From NCBI RefSeq assembly GCF_000803065.1, contig NZ_JSXI01000024.1, forward strand, positions 283,009 to 347,008: a stretch of DNA of 64,000 nucleotides, written 5' to 3'. The stretch comes from Sphingomonas sp. ERG5. GTDB taxonomy: Bacteria; Pseudomonadota; Alphaproteobacteria; Sphingomonadales; Sphingomonadaceae. Positions 26,460 through 35,468 of this stretch are shown one piece after another. The position numbers and the translations under genes were made by a program. A model generated the notes under the pieces. It was not told the DNA's origin. It did not search any database and was given only the letters and a program-made list of their open reading frames with translations. The first letter of the stretch is position 1. The number at the start of each line of letters is the position of its first letter.

Positions 26460-27875
26460 CTACCCGCGCGGTTGGCGGCGTAGCGGCAGCACGCGCCAGG
26501 AAATGATCGACCGCCACGCCCATTCGACCGGCGCGATGGCATAGTGGTGCAGATACCAATTGGCCGCCCAGAGCAGCACGGCGTTCACCGCCAGCGCGGT
26601 CAGCATCAGTGCCATCCAGCCTTGCTTTCCATACAAGCCCAACGCGAACGGCGGATAAAGCACCCATAGGCAAATCAGCGTCTGCAGGATGTAGATCGTC
26701 AACGCCGTCCGCCCCGCCGCCTCGAACGGCCTGAGCAATTTCGTACCGCTCGCGGTCCCGAGCAGCACATGGATCAACCCGATATGACCCAGCGTCGTCG
26801 CCAGCCGGGTCACTTCGCTGGCGGCGATAATCACGTGCGGGAAATCATCGAACTGGATCGTCCAATACGCCGCGATCGCGCGGCCGGTCAGGCCGATGGC
26901 GTAGGCGACCAGCATGGTCACCATGTAGAAGCGACGTGACCTCTGCCCCTGGATGATTCCCCATTTGAACAATGCGGCACCGATCAGCATCGTGCCCGCC
27001 GCTTCCCAGACGAACCCCGGCTCCACGAAACTGCCCTGACCGACCTCGTCGGCCCCTCCCAACAAGAAGTACACCGTGCCCCAGGCGTTGGTCGCCCAAC
27101 TCAGGAATGTCCCCGTCGCATCGGTACGCCTTTTGTCCTCGATCGCAACGCGCGCACGCTCATCCGCCTTGCTCTTCGCCACGGCGGCATCGTTACTTTC
27201 CTGCGTGGCGATCTTCTTCCTTTGCTCGGCCGTCAGCGGCTGCCCGGCATCGCGCCGGCTCTCCAACTGGGCGACTTCCGCCCGTAATTGCTGCGCCTCG
27301 AGCTGACCAAGAGTCCCGAAAAAGAGCAGCCCGATCGCCATGGTCAGCCCGAACCCCAATAATGCGCCCGGCCCCAGCCGGCGGAACAGGAAAGCGACCA
27401 TCGCGGCAATGCCATAGGTATGGAGAATATCTCCCGGCCAGAGCAGGATGAAGATGTGCACCAGGCCGAACAGGAACAGCACGGCATTGCGAAGATAATA
27501 GCTGCGCATCACCGCGCCGTCGCCGAACAAGGCGCGCACGGCTGTGCGAAAGACACCTTCGGACCCGTCGGGAGCCGGGTCGAGCGCGCGCGCGGCGCGG
27601 TCGGTCAGGATCACCATGCCGACCCCGAACAGCATTTCCAGCAGGCAGCGTGCCGTCCCGTCGGCGAAGATTTCACGCAGCCACCAGGCGACCTGATCGG
27701 CGCTGCTCCAGCCGAGATGCCGGACATCGCCAAACGATGCCCAAAGCGACCCGCCCATATCGTTGATGTTCATGAACAGGATGCCGAGGATCGCGACCCC
27801 ACGCAGGATGTCGAGGCTCGCGACGCGCGGCGCGCCATCCGGTTCGGCGACGGTGGTCATCGTTGTCTCGCTCAT
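26460..27875 (-). CDS. DUF418 family membrane protein
   Basis: 471 residues with about ten membrane helices. The N-terminal SLDILRGVAILGILFMNI and C-terminal LIHVLLGTASGTKLLRPFEAAGRTALTIYILQTLI and WRVLPLRR segments match the DUF418/YeiB family, distantly related to acyltransferase-3 proteins; function unknown. A cytosolic or periplasmic charged insert of about 60 residues (around QLESRRDAGQPLTAEQRKK) is longer than in short family members. ATG 27875 follows GGGGGA. The frame is open further upstream but not conserved. Confidence 0.92.
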   Translation of the reverse strand: MSETTMTTVAEPDGAPRVASLDILRGVAILGILFMNINDMGGSLWASFGDVRHLGWSSADQVAWWLREIFADGTARCLLEMLFGVGMVILTDRAARALDPAPDGSEGVFRTAVRALFGDGAVMRSYYLRNAVLFLFGLVHIFILLWPGDILHTYGIAAMVAFLFRRLGPGALLGFGLTMAIGLLFFGTLGQLEAQQLRAEVAQLESRRDAGQPLTAEQRKKIATQESNDAAVAKSKADERARVAIEDKRRTDATGTFLSWATNAWGTVYFLLGGADEVGQGSFVEPGFVWEAAGTMLIGAALFKWGIIQGQRSRRFYMVTMLVAYAIGLTGRAIAAYWTIQFDDFPHVIIAASEVTRLATTLGHIGLIHVLLGTASGTKLLRPFEAAGRTALTIYILQTLICLWVLYPPFALGLYGKQGWMALMLTALAVNAVLLWAANWYLHHYAIAPVEWAWRSIISWRVLPLRRQPRG

Positions 27876-27990
27876 CGATTTCCCCCGCCACATTCGCTGG
27901 TCGGATAGGCCATGCCGATGGTGTATTGCAATTATGGAGCGGCATTGCCCACGAGGTTTGAAACCCGCGCCGCCCACGTTAAGGTCGGCG

Positions 27991-28125
27991 ATGGACTATC
28001 CCGAAGAACCCGAAAACCGCACCTGGATCGATACGGTGAAGGAGAAATCGATCTACGGTTTCGGCATCCTCTTCCTGTTCACCTGGTTCGCGCTGCTTTA
28101 TTTCATGTTCCACGACGTGATGTAG
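27991..28125 (+). CDS. Small single-TM protein, 44 aa
   Basis: The ORF encodes a charged N-terminus (MDYPEEPENRTWIDTVKEK) and one strong hydrophobic helix (GFGILFLFTWFALLYFMF) ending HDVM. AAGG six bases before the ATG at 27991 supports translation. It lies in a gap between divergent DUF418 and convergent tag genes. It is too short for domain recognition; a membrane microprotein is the best description. Confidence 0.6.
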   Translation: MDYPEEPENRTWIDTVKEKSIYGFGILFLFTWFALLYFMFHDVM

Positions 28126-28143
28126 CCGCGGCAAGCCCGCTCA

Positions 28144-28692
28144 TCAGCCGTGTCGGCGAAAGCAATCGGCGATATGATCGTCGGCGATACCGACCGCCTG
28201 CATCCAGGCATAGACGATCACTGGCCCGACGAATTTGAAACCGCGCTTCTTGAGCGCTCTGGACATGTCCTCCGACAACGGCGTCTTGACTGGCACGTGC
28301 GCACCGTCGCCAACGATGGGTTCGCCGCCGGCCATGCCCCAGACGAATTCGGAAAAATCCTCGCCCACCTCGCGCATCGCCAGATAGGCGCGCGCATTGC
28401 CGATCGTCGCGACGATCTTGGCGCGCGAGCGGATGATACGGAGATCAAGCATGAGGCGCTCGATATCCGCCTCATCGAACCGCGCGACCACCGCAGGGTC
28501 AAAGCCCTGGAACAGTTCGCGAAATGCGTCGCGCTTGCGCAGGATGATGCTCCACGAAAGCCCCGCTTGGAACCCGTCGAGCATCAGCTTCTCCCACAAT
28601 GCCCGGCTGTCGCGTTCCGGGACGCCCCATTCCTCATCATGATAGGCGCGCATCATCGGGTCGTTACCGGCCCAGGGGCAGCGATGAATCAT
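28144..28692 (-). CDS. tag: DNA-3-methyladenine glycosylase I
   Basis: This 182-residue base-excision repair enzyme removes 3-methyladenine from alkylated DNA. The zinc ligands match E. coli Tag: C5 in RCPW, H18 in AYHDEEWG, and the pair in DDHIADCFRRHG with the same four-residue spacing. The helix-hairpin-helix core includes LDGFQAGLSWSIIL and GFKFVGPVIVYAWMQAVG. ATG 28692 follows AGGA. Monocistronic as far as can be seen. Confidence 0.96.
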   Translation of the reverse strand: MIHRCPWAGNDPMMRAYHDEEWGVPERDSRALWEKLMLDGFQAGLSWSIILRKRDAFRELFQGFDPAVVARFDEADIERLMLDLRIIRSRAKIVATIGNARAYLAMREVGEDFSEFVWGMAGGEPIVGDGAHVPVKTPLSEDMSRALKKRGFKFVGPVIVYAWMQAVGIADDHIADCFRRHG

Positions 28693-28782
28693 GGGCGATC
28701 CTGACCGGGTTAGGAGTGGTGTGGCTTGACGACTGCCCTTACTGAGCCGAGCAACACCCAGCAATATTGACGAGGAAAGTCC

Positions 28783-30201
28783 GTGACGTCGTGGTTCCGA
28801 CGCGAAGCGCTGTCAGCCATATCGCCCGCCCTCCTCATGTTGATGGGCGCGACGGCGACTGCGCTGGCCTATTGGCCCGGATTGATGACGTGGGACGCGA
28901 TCCGCCAATATGATCAGGCGACGAGCGGCGCGTTCGACGATTGGCATCCGCCGGCCATGGAATGGTTATGGCGACAACTCGTGCCGATTCATGCCGGGCC
29001 CGCCCCAATGCTCGTGCTGCAACTCCTGCTGTTCTGGGGTGGTCTGGCGCTGCTCGTCGCCTGGGCACTAAAAGGGCAGCGGCGTGGTCTGGCCATGGCG
29101 CTCGCAGCATGCGGATTCCTGCCGATCTCGCTGGCCTTGACCGGTGCGGTGCTGAAGGACTGCCTGATGGCCGGCGCGCTTGTGTCGGCCACCGGCCTGC
29201 TGGCGTGGGGATCCTATGCGTCCCGACCCGTCATACGTGCTCTTCTTATCGGGTTTGCCGTGCTGCTGTTGCTGTTCGCCTCGACGCTGCGCTTCAACGC
29301 GTTCCTGGCCACCGTACCGATCTTCGTCGCGCTGATGCCCGAGACGGCACGGTCCGGCCGACTGCGGATCGCCGGCACGGCGCTGATCGCCGCGCTGCTC
29401 ATGATCGCCGCATTGCCCGTCGCCAACCGGTTGATCGGCGCACAATCGAGCGGGGTCGAAATGTCGCTGGTCATCTTCGATCTTGGCGGAATCACCGAAC
29501 ATAGCGGCATCGACGCTTTTCCCCCGGTCGGGGTGGCCGACCCGGTCGCGGTCAATCACCATTGCTACTCCCCGGTCAAATGGGACCCCTATTCATGGTG
29601 GGTCGACGCGCCCTGCGCGATCGGCTTCGCCAATGTGCGCACGGCGATCGCGGCGCGGCATGAAAGTCCGTACCGGTTTCTCGCTGGGGCCATCCTGTCG
29701 CACCCCCTGGCCTATGCGACACACCGTCTTGCCCATTTCAACGTCAACACGCGCTTCCTGGTCCATGACGAGATCGAGCGGCCGGTACAGGTGGAGTCCG
29801 CCCCTAATGACTGGGGCTACAAGGTGCATCCGGGCGCCCTGCTATCGACGATCGACGGTATCGCATTGATCAGCGCGCATACGCCGCTCGACTGGCCAAT
29901 CGTCTGGCTGGCGCTGGCGTTCGGCGTGCTGACCATTGCGGGCTCATTACCATCGCGCAACCTGGTGATCCCAATCGCGCTATCCGCCTTGCTCTACGGA
30001 CTTGGTTATGGCGTGTTCAGTGTCGCGGCCGAGCTTCGCTATCATCTCTGGACGATGATCGCGACGGCGATTGCGCTGGCGCTCACCCTGGCAGACCTGA
30101 GCGGTGCCCAAGTGTCGCGCCAGCGTTTGCTGCGGGCCTTCGCGCCTGCTTTGCTCGTCACCACGCTGTGTATCGCCTGGCGGTTGATTCCGGCCCTATG
30201 A
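28783..30201 (+). CDS. Polytopic membrane protein of unknown function
   Basis: 472 residues with about eleven hydrophobic helices from a GTG start at 28783. One long non-membrane loop (about residues 225-335) holds conserved-looking His, Cys and Trp residues (NHHCYSPVKWDPYSWWVDAPC, HRLAHFNVNTRF). The overall layout, with helices, a large periplasmic loop near the middle and an early TWDAIRQYDQA segment, resembles GT-C glycosyltransferases or O-antigen-type membrane enzymes. I cannot name the family. It converges on the rplS operon. Confidence 0.75.
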   Translation: MTSWFRREALSAISPALLMLMGATATALAYWPGLMTWDAIRQYDQATSGAFDDWHPPAMEWLWRQLVPIHAGPAPMLVLQLLLFWGGLALLVAWALKGQRRGLAMALAACGFLPISLALTGAVLKDCLMAGALVSATGLLAWGSYASRPVIRALLIGFAVLLLLFASTLRFNAFLATVPIFVALMPETARSGRLRIAGTALIAALLMIAALPVANRLIGAQSSGVEMSLVIFDLGGITEHSGIDAFPPVGVADPVAVNHHCYSPVKWDPYSWWVDAPCAIGFANVRTAIAARHESPYRFLAGAILSHPLAYATHRLAHFNVNTRFLVHDEIERPVQVESAPNDWGYKVHPGALLSTIDGIALISAHTPLDWPIVWLALAFGVLTIAGSLPSRNLVIPIALSALLYGLGYGVFSVAAELRYHLWTMIATAIALALTLADLSGAQVSRQRLLRAFAPALLVTTLCIAWRLIPAL

Positions 30202-30208
30202 CGCGAAC

Positions 30209-30238
30209 GGGGCGCGGAAGCTTTCGCTTCCACGCCCC
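30209..30238. terminator. Hairpin between convergent genes (after rplS)
   Basis: GGGGCGCGGAAGC pairs with GCTTCCACGCCCC around TTTC, with one C-A mismatch. It lies between the stop of the membrane protein gene and the end of rplS. There is no long T tract on either strand, so its strength as a terminator is uncertain. Confidence 0.55.
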
Positions 30239-30266
30239 GCGTCAAGTCCGAGACTGTCGCGCCTGA

Positions 30267-30659
30267 TTACTCGGCGGCAACGGTGCCCTTGGCCGGACGC
30301 GTGTCGCGGCGCTCTGCGATACGCGCCGACTTGCCGGTGCGGCCACGCAGGTAATAGAGCTTCGCACGACGCACGGCGCCCTTGCGAACCACCTCGATCG
30401 AATCGATGTTCGGCGAATACAGCGGGAAGACGCGCTCGACGCCCTCGCCGAACGAAATCTTGCGTACGGTGAAGTTGCTGCCCATGCCCTTGTTCGAACG
30501 CGCGATGCACACGCCTTCGTAATTCTGGACGCGGGTGCGTTCACCTTCAACCACCTTCACGCCGACCTTCAGCGTGTCGCCGGGGCGGAATTCCGGGATC
30601 TTCTTGTTCTCGAGAAACTTGGCGATGTTCTCGGCTTCGATCGTCTGGATGAGATTCAT
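30267..30659 (-). CDS. rplS: 50S ribosomal protein L19
   Basis: 130 residues, the usual L19 length. The sequence has the family pattern from [14 protein letters not shown] through [54 protein letters not shown] and [15 protein letters not shown]. It sits at the 30S-50S interface of the large subunit. AGGA lies eight bases before ATG 30659, which is one base after the trmD stop, so it is the last gene of the rpsP-rimM-...-trmD-rplS operon. Confidence 0.98.
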   Translation of the reverse strand: MNLIQTIEAENIAKFLENKKIPEFRPGDTLKVGVKVVEGERTRVQNYEGVCIARSNKGMGSNFTVRKISFGEGVERVFPLYSPNIDSIEVVRKGAVRRAKLYYLRGRTGKSARIAERRDTRPAKGTVAAE

Positions 30660-30660
30660 C

Positions 30661-31392
30661 TCATTCGTCCTTCGTCTTCGCGTGCGCGCCAGAGGGCGAC
30701 TGAACCCGAGCACCGATATGGCGCTCCCAAAGGTCCGGCCGCCTTAGCCGTGTCTCGGTCTCGGCCATCGACTTTCGCCAGGCCGCGATCCTCGCATGAT
30801 CCCCCGATCGCAGCACTTCGGGGATCGTGCGCCCTTCCCACATCGGTGGTCGGGTGTAATGCGGGTATTCGAGCAGCCCCGTTTCGAAGCTCTCGTCCAC
30901 ACCGCTGGAAGCCGCGCCCATTACGCCGGGAAGCAGCCGAATGCAAGCGTCGAGCAGCACCAGCGCGCCCATCTCTCCACCGGACAGGATATAGTCGCCG
31001 ATCGAGACTTCCTCGACTCCCCGCGCGGCAAAGATTCGCTCGTCGAATCCCTCGAACCGGCCGCACAGGATGGTGACGCCGGGGCCTTGCGCCAATTGCC
31101 TGATCCGCGCCTGAGTCAGTGGCGCGCCACGCGGCGTCATCGCCAATACGGGCCGGTCGCCGGGCACGCTGTCGATCGCGGCGGCGAGCACATCGACGCG
31201 CAGCACCATGCCTGCCCCGCCGCCCGCCGGCGTGTCATCGACGGTACGATGCTTGTCGATCGCGAAGTCGCGGATGTTGACCGCGTCGAGCGACCATTTT
31301 CCCTCGCCAAGCGCACGCCCGGCGAGCGACAGGCCCAGCGGCCCGGGAAACATTTCCGGATACAATGTCAGGACGGTAGCGGCGAAGGTCAT
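30661..31392 (-). CDS. trmD: tRNA (guanine-N1)-methyltransferase
   Basis: 243 residues. It methylates G37 at N1 in tRNAs reading CNN-type codons, preventing frameshifts. SPOUT-knot motifs are clear: [23 protein letters not shown] and [12 protein letters not shown], then the C-terminal [25 protein letters not shown] segment. The ATG at 31392 overlaps the stop of the upstream small membrane protein gene by four bases, so translation is probably coupled. Upstream in-frame sequence is not conserved. Confidence 0.98.
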   Translation of the reverse strand: MTFAATVLTLYPEMFPGPLGLSLAGRALGEGKWSLDAVNIRDFAIDKHRTVDDTPAGGGAGMVLRVDVLAAAIDSVPGDRPVLAMTPRGAPLTQARIRQLAQGPGVTILCGRFEGFDERIFAARGVEEVSIGDYILSGGEMGALVLLDACIRLLPGVMGAASSGVDESFETGLLEYPHYTRPPMWEGRTIPEVLRSGDHARIAAWRKSMAETETRLRRPDLWERHIGARVQSPSGAHAKTKDE

Positions 31393-31724
31393 GCGTCTTT
31401 CCAGGCCTTGACGATGGCGCGCGATACCAACCACGCGACCGGAACGCCGACTGGAATCGCGAGAAAAAACACCAGTAGCATGAACATGCCGCCCAATTCA
31501 CCGCTACACGACAACTCGCGCGGATCGCACACCGGCCGGAACAAGATGTCGCGGCAGAACATATAGACGAACGGCATCATCGCGACGGCCGAAGCGGCGA
31601 GCGTTACCAGCCAGAAGCGTCGATGCAACCCGAACAGGCACAAGATCAACGTCGCCATCGCAGCAATGATCGCCGATGGAATGGCAATAAAAGCGACTTC
31701 CACGGCAAGGAATATAACTAACAT
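31389..31724 (-). CDS. Small membrane protein inside the trmD operon
   Basis: 111 residues with three membrane helices ([58 protein letters not shown]) and a loop holding two Cys ([16 protein letters not shown]). No recognised domain. It sits between the phosphoesterase and trmD genes and overlaps trmD by four bases (ATGA), so it belongs to the ribosomal operon. The ribosome site is weak. Its presence between rimM and trmD is unusual. Function unknown. Confidence 0.72.
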   Translation of the reverse strand: MLVIFLAVEVAFIAIPSAIIAAMATLILCLFGLHRRFWLVTLAASAVAMMPFVYMFCRDILFRPVCDPRELSCSGELGGMFMLLVFFLAIPVGVPVAWLVSRAIVKAWKDA

Positions 31725-31828
31725 CTGCCAAGCCTATCGGGGAAATCTCATCCTCGCCAGTCGTTGGATAGCGTAGCCCGCAAACGCTGCAGCCGCCGTC
31801 TCACGAACTTGCTGCCAACCATGAACGA

Positions 31829-32560
31829 TCACGCAGTAATACGGCCAGTGCGCAGCGCGACGGCCCAATCATCGCGTCCTTCGTGTGCCGCTTTTACCGC
31901 GGCCGCTTCATGGTCGTACTCCACCGCAACGAACTCAATCGCGCCATTGTCGATGATCGCATAGCGCGCGCGCGGATCGCCGACCTCGACACGGTATGGC
32001 CAGGGACGGTCGTCATCGAATGCCTGCAAGCCGACACTGCCCGGATCGACCACGATCCGCCCATCGGCAAGCACAACGGCTCGCGGCAAATGTGTGTGCC
32101 CGCATAACAGGAAAGCCTCGCGACGCTCCCCTGCCCGTGCCGCGATCTCGTCGTCGCCGGCGTCGCGCATACCGGTCGGCTCAACGGTGTGGAGAAAATG
32201 CTCGAGGTCGCTGGCGGGCGTGCCATGACACATGAAAATCTCGGGCGACCAGGCCAGAACCGCTGGCTGTGCGGCGATCCAGGCAAGATGCCGCGCGTCC
32301 AGCACATCATGCGCATGCCCGTCGCTTGCCCCCATCCGGGCGCGCTCCAGCGTGAGCAACTGCCGCTCATGATTGCCCGCGATCGTCGGCCAATCCTCGC
32401 GCATCAGCCGTTCGGCGGTCTCGACCGGCCATAGCGGACCCGACAATGAATCTCCGAGATTGAGGAAGACATCGCATCCCCGTCCCTGCGCATCGGCGAT
32501 CACCGCGTCGAGCGCGCGCAGATTGCCATGGATATCGGACAGGATCGCGATCCGGCTCAG
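31829..32560 (-). CDS. Calcineurin-like metallophosphoesterase
   Basis: About 243 residues with all five dimetal phosphoesterase motifs: ILSDIHGN, LNLGDSLSGP, TIAGNHERQ, FMCHGTP and CGHTHLPR. This layout suits the YfcE/MJ0936 group of soluble phosphodiesterases. The likely start is a CTG at 32558-32560: GAGGAG lies eight bases upstream, and the CTG overlaps the rimM stop (CTGA). An in-frame ATG at 32602 is possible but would add a non-conserved leader. It lies within the rimM-trmD operon; the substrate is unknown. Confidence 0.9.
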   Translation of the reverse strand: MSRIAILSDIHGNLRALDAVIADAQGRGCDVFLNLGDSLSGPLWPVETAERLMREDWPTIAGNHERQLLTLERARMGASDGHAHDVLDARHLAWIAAQPAVLAWSPEIFMCHGTPASDLEHFLHTVEPTGMRDAGDDEIAARAGERREAFLLCGHTHLPRAVVLADGRIVVDPGSVGLQAFDDDRPWPYRVEVGDPRARYAIIDNGAIEFVAVEYDHEAAAVKAAHEGRDDWAVALRTGRITA

Positions 32561-33033
32561 GAAATGAACTCCTCGGCCACCACCAGCCGTTCGCCATCCC
32601 ATTCAGGCACGGCGTCGGCATTCATCGGCACCATGAAACGCTTGCCGTTCTCGCGTTCGATTTCGATCACGTCGCCGGCGCCGAAATCATCGATCGCCAC
32701 GACCTTGCCGACCGCCTCACCACCGGCCGAAAAGGCCGGCAGGCCAAGCAAGTCGGCATGATAATATTCGCCCTCGGCGAGCGGCGGCAGCGCGGCACGC
32801 GGCACGGTCAACTCAGTCCCGCGCATCGCCTCGGCGGCGTTGCGGTCAGTCACTTCGGCAATGCGCGCGATCGTGCCGTTACTGCCGTGACGCGTCGACT
32901 TCAGCGTCAGCGCGCCATTGTTGAAGCTCTTGTACAGCGTCAGGTCTTCGGAGAAGACCTTCAGCCGTACCTCCCCCGTCACGCCATGTGCACCGATAAT
33001 GACGGCAAGCGTGACGGGGCGGTCCATCGACAT
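32557..33033 (-). CDS. rimM: Ribosome maturation factor RimM
   Basis: 158 residues. RimM binds S19 in the 30S head and assists 16S rRNA processing. The N-terminal barrel shows TLAVIIGAHGVTGEVRLKVFSEDL; the C-terminal PRC barrel shows EGEYYHADLLGLPAF, IDDFGAGDVIEIER and RFMVPMNADAVPEWD. Its ATG overlaps the rpsP stop by one base (TAATG). The end overlaps the probable CTG start of the phosphoesterase. Confidence 0.97.
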   Translation of the reverse strand: MSMDRPVTLAVIIGAHGVTGEVRLKVFSEDLTLYKSFNNGALTLKSTRHGSNGTIARIAEVTDRNAAEAMRGTELTVPRAALPPLAEGEYYHADLLGLPAFSAGGEAVGKVVAIDDFGAGDVIEIERENGKRFMVPMNADAVPEWDGERLVVAEEFIS

Positions 33034-33656
33034 TATGCGTCGGCGGGCTTTTCTTCGGCCTCGACGGGTGCTTCTTCGGCGACCGGAGCCTCCTCGGCAG
33101 CAGGCGCCTCTTCAGCGGCCGGCGCTTCGACGGCGGGTGCCTCTTCGGCGGTGGCTTCGACCACGGCTTCGGCCTCAGGCGTCGGCTCTTCGGTCGCCGC
33201 TTCGACTTCGGCGGCTACGACTGCTTCCGCTTCCTCATTGCTGTCGGCAACCGGAGCGACCTCAGGCTCGGGAGCCGGTGCTGGAGCGGCAGCAGCTGCT
33301 GCGGCGGCTTCCTCGGCTTCTGCTGCCTTGGTCGCACGCTCTTCGGCGCGCTCGGTGGCCTTCTCGCCCGGCTTCGCCTTGTTCGGGTTGTTGCGCGCGG
33401 GGCGCTCACGCACGCCAGCGACGTCGAGGAAGCGCGCGACGCGATCGGTCGGCTGCGCACCAACGCTCAGCCAATGCTTGGCGCGATCGGCGTCGAGCTT
33501 GACGCGCTCAGGCGAATCCTTGGCGAGGAGCGGGTTGTAGGTGCCAAGCTTCTCGATGAAGCGGCCGTCACGCGGGCTGCGCGCATCGGCAACGATGATC
33601 TTGTAATAAGGACGCTTCTTGGAGCCGCCACGCGACAGACGAATGCTGAGTGCCAT
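33033..33656 (-). CDS. rpsP: 30S ribosomal protein S16 with long acidic C-terminal extension
   Basis: 207 residues, against about 80-90 for ordinary S16. The first 80 are a normal S16 ([44 protein letters not shown]). After a short basic linker ([11 protein letters not shown]) comes a tail of about 115 residues made almost only of Ala, Glu, Pro and Val, with repeated [12 protein letters not shown] units and strong negative charge, probably disordered. It is in operon with ffh upstream (38 bp gap) and rimM downstream. Confidence 0.97.
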   Translation of the reverse strand: MALSIRLSRGGSKKRPYYKIIVADARSPRDGRFIEKLGTYNPLLAKDSPERVKLDADRAKHWLSVGAQPTDRVARFLDVAGVRERPARNNPNKAKPGEKATERAEERATKAAEAEEAAAAAAAAPAPAPEPEVAPVADSNEEAEAVVAAEVEAATEEPTPEAEAVVEATAEEAPAVEAPAAEEAPAAEEAPVAEEAPVEAEEKPADA

Positions 33657-33694
33657 TGTAGTTATCTTCCTTGATTGATCGAATGTTGATCGGG

Positions 33695-35185
33695 TTATTT
33701 TTTCTTGTTGAGCAGATTTTCAAAACCGGGAGGCAGTTTGGCCTGACCGCCGCCAAGGCCGGGAAGCCCGCCACCGCCGGCGCCGCCAAGCATGTTGCCG
33801 AGACCACCCAGGCCACCGGCACCACCCATGCCACCGCCACCTCCGCCGCCTTTACCGAACATCGCCGCCATGCCCTTCAATCCGCCCATCTTGCGGATCT
33901 TCTTCATTGCGGTGGACATTTCGAGGTGCATTTTCAGCAGCTTGTTGACGTCCTGCACGGTCGTACCGCTGCCCTTGGCGATGCGGATCTTGCGCTTGGC
34001 GTTGATCACTTCGGGCTTGGAGCGTTCCTTTTGCGTCATCGACGTGATCATCGCGTCCATGCGCAACAGGATGCGTTCGTCGACCGCGCCGGAGGCCATC
34101 GCCGCCTGCGCTTTCTTCATACCCGGGATCATGCCGGCCAGCGCGCCAAGCCCGCCCATGCGGCGCATCTGCGCGAGCTGGTTGCGCAGATCGTCCATGT
34201 CGAACTGGCCCTTGGCCAGTTTCGCCGCCATCTTCTCGGCGTCTTCCTGCTGGATCGATTCCGCCGCGCGTTCGACCAGGCCGACCACGTCGCCCATGCC
34301 GAGGATGCGGCCGGCGACCCGGCTGGGATGGAAGGCTTCGAGCGCGTCGAGCTTTTCGCCCATGCCGGCGAACTTGATCGGCTTGCCGGTGACGGCGCGC
34401 ATCGACAACGCCGCGCCACCGCGCGCATCGCCGTCCATGCGGGTCAGCACCACGCCGGTCAGCGGCACCTGATCGGAGAAGCTCTTCGCGACATTGACCG
34501 CGTCCTGGCCGGTCAGTGCATCGACCACGAGCAGGATTTCGGCGGGCTGCGCGACATCGGCGACGGCGCGCATTTCGTCCATCAGCGCCTGGTCGACATG
34601 AAGGCGACCGGCGGTGTCCAGTATCAGGACGTCATAGCCCTGCAGCTTGGCCGCCTGCAGCGCACGACGGGCGATATCGACCGGCTGCTGGCCCTGCACG
34701 ATCGGCAAGGTCGCGACCTCGGCCTGCGTTCCCAGGGTGGCAAGCTGCTCCTGCGCATTCGGGCGATTGACGTCGAGCGACGCCATCAGCACCTTCTTGC
34801 GCTCGCGGCCCGCCAGACGCTTGGCGATCTTCGCGGTCGTGGTCGTCTTGCCCGAGCCCTGCAGGCCGACCATCATGATCACGGCCGGCGGGGTAACGCC
34901 CAGCTCGAGTTCGGACGACTCCGCCCCGAGCATCTCGACCAGTGCGTCATTGACGATCTTGACGACCTGCTGACCCGGCGTGACCGAGCGCAGCACATTC
35001 TGGCCGATGGCCAGTTCAGTGACCTTGTCGACGAAATCGCGCGCAACGGGCAGCGCGACATCGGCTTCGAGCAAGGCAACACGCACTTCGCGCATTGCCG
35101 CACGCACGTCCGCCTCGGTCAGCGCACCGCGCCCCCGCAGACGATCGAACACACCACCAAGGCGGTCGCTCAGGCTTTCAAACAT
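33695..35185 (-). CDS. ffh: Signal recognition particle protein Ffh (SRP54)
   Basis: 496 residues. It binds signal sequences and 4.5S RNA and docks with FtsY (encoded at 39041) to deliver membrane proteins. Visible are the N domain ([18 protein letters not shown]), the P-loop [52 protein letters not shown], and the Met-rich M domain ending in a long Gly-rich tail then ..[18 protein letters not shown] lies seven bases before ATG 35185. It is the first gene of the ribosomal operon that continues with rpsP. Confidence 0.98.
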   Translation of the reverse strand: MFESLSDRLGGVFDRLRGRGALTEADVRAAMREVRVALLEADVALPVARDFVDKVTELAIGQNVLRSVTPGQQVVKIVNDALVEMLGAESSELELGVTPPAVIMMVGLQGSGKTTTTAKIAKRLAGRERKKVLMASLDVNRPNAQEQLATLGTQAEVATLPIVQGQQPVDIARRALQAAKLQGYDVLILDTAGRLHVDQALMDEMRAVADVAQPAEILLVVDALTGQDAVNVAKSFSDQVPLTGVVLTRMDGDARGGAALSMRAVTGKPIKFAGMGEKLDALEAFHPSRVAGRILGMGDVVGLVERAAESIQQEDAEKMAAKLAKGQFDMDDLRNQLAQMRRMGGLGALAGMIPGMKKAQAAMASGAVDERILLRMDAMITSMTQKERSKPEVINAKRKIRIAKGSGTTVQDVNKLLKMHLEMSTAMKKIRKMGGLKGMAAMFGKGGGGGGGMGGAGGLGGLGNMLGGAGGGGLPGLGGGQAKLPPGFENLLNKKK

Positions 35186-35468
35186 CAACAAACTCCGTTG
35201 CCGATCGCGGCTATTCCCGGTGAAACGCAAGAAACGCCGGCGGACGAAACCTCGTCAGCCAGCGTATGACCGCCCCTGTAGTGGACGGTGCCCCTGCGTC
35301 GGTGCGGGAACGGGCAGGCCTATACGCGGCGATGCCCGGAAAGGCAAGTCGATGGAATCGGAAAGCAGCAATGCCATACAATATGGGAGATCGTCCGCCC
35401 CGCATTTAACGTCTTCTACACCCGATCCATGAGATTGTTGTCACGAACAAAAGGCGGGGCACACCGGC

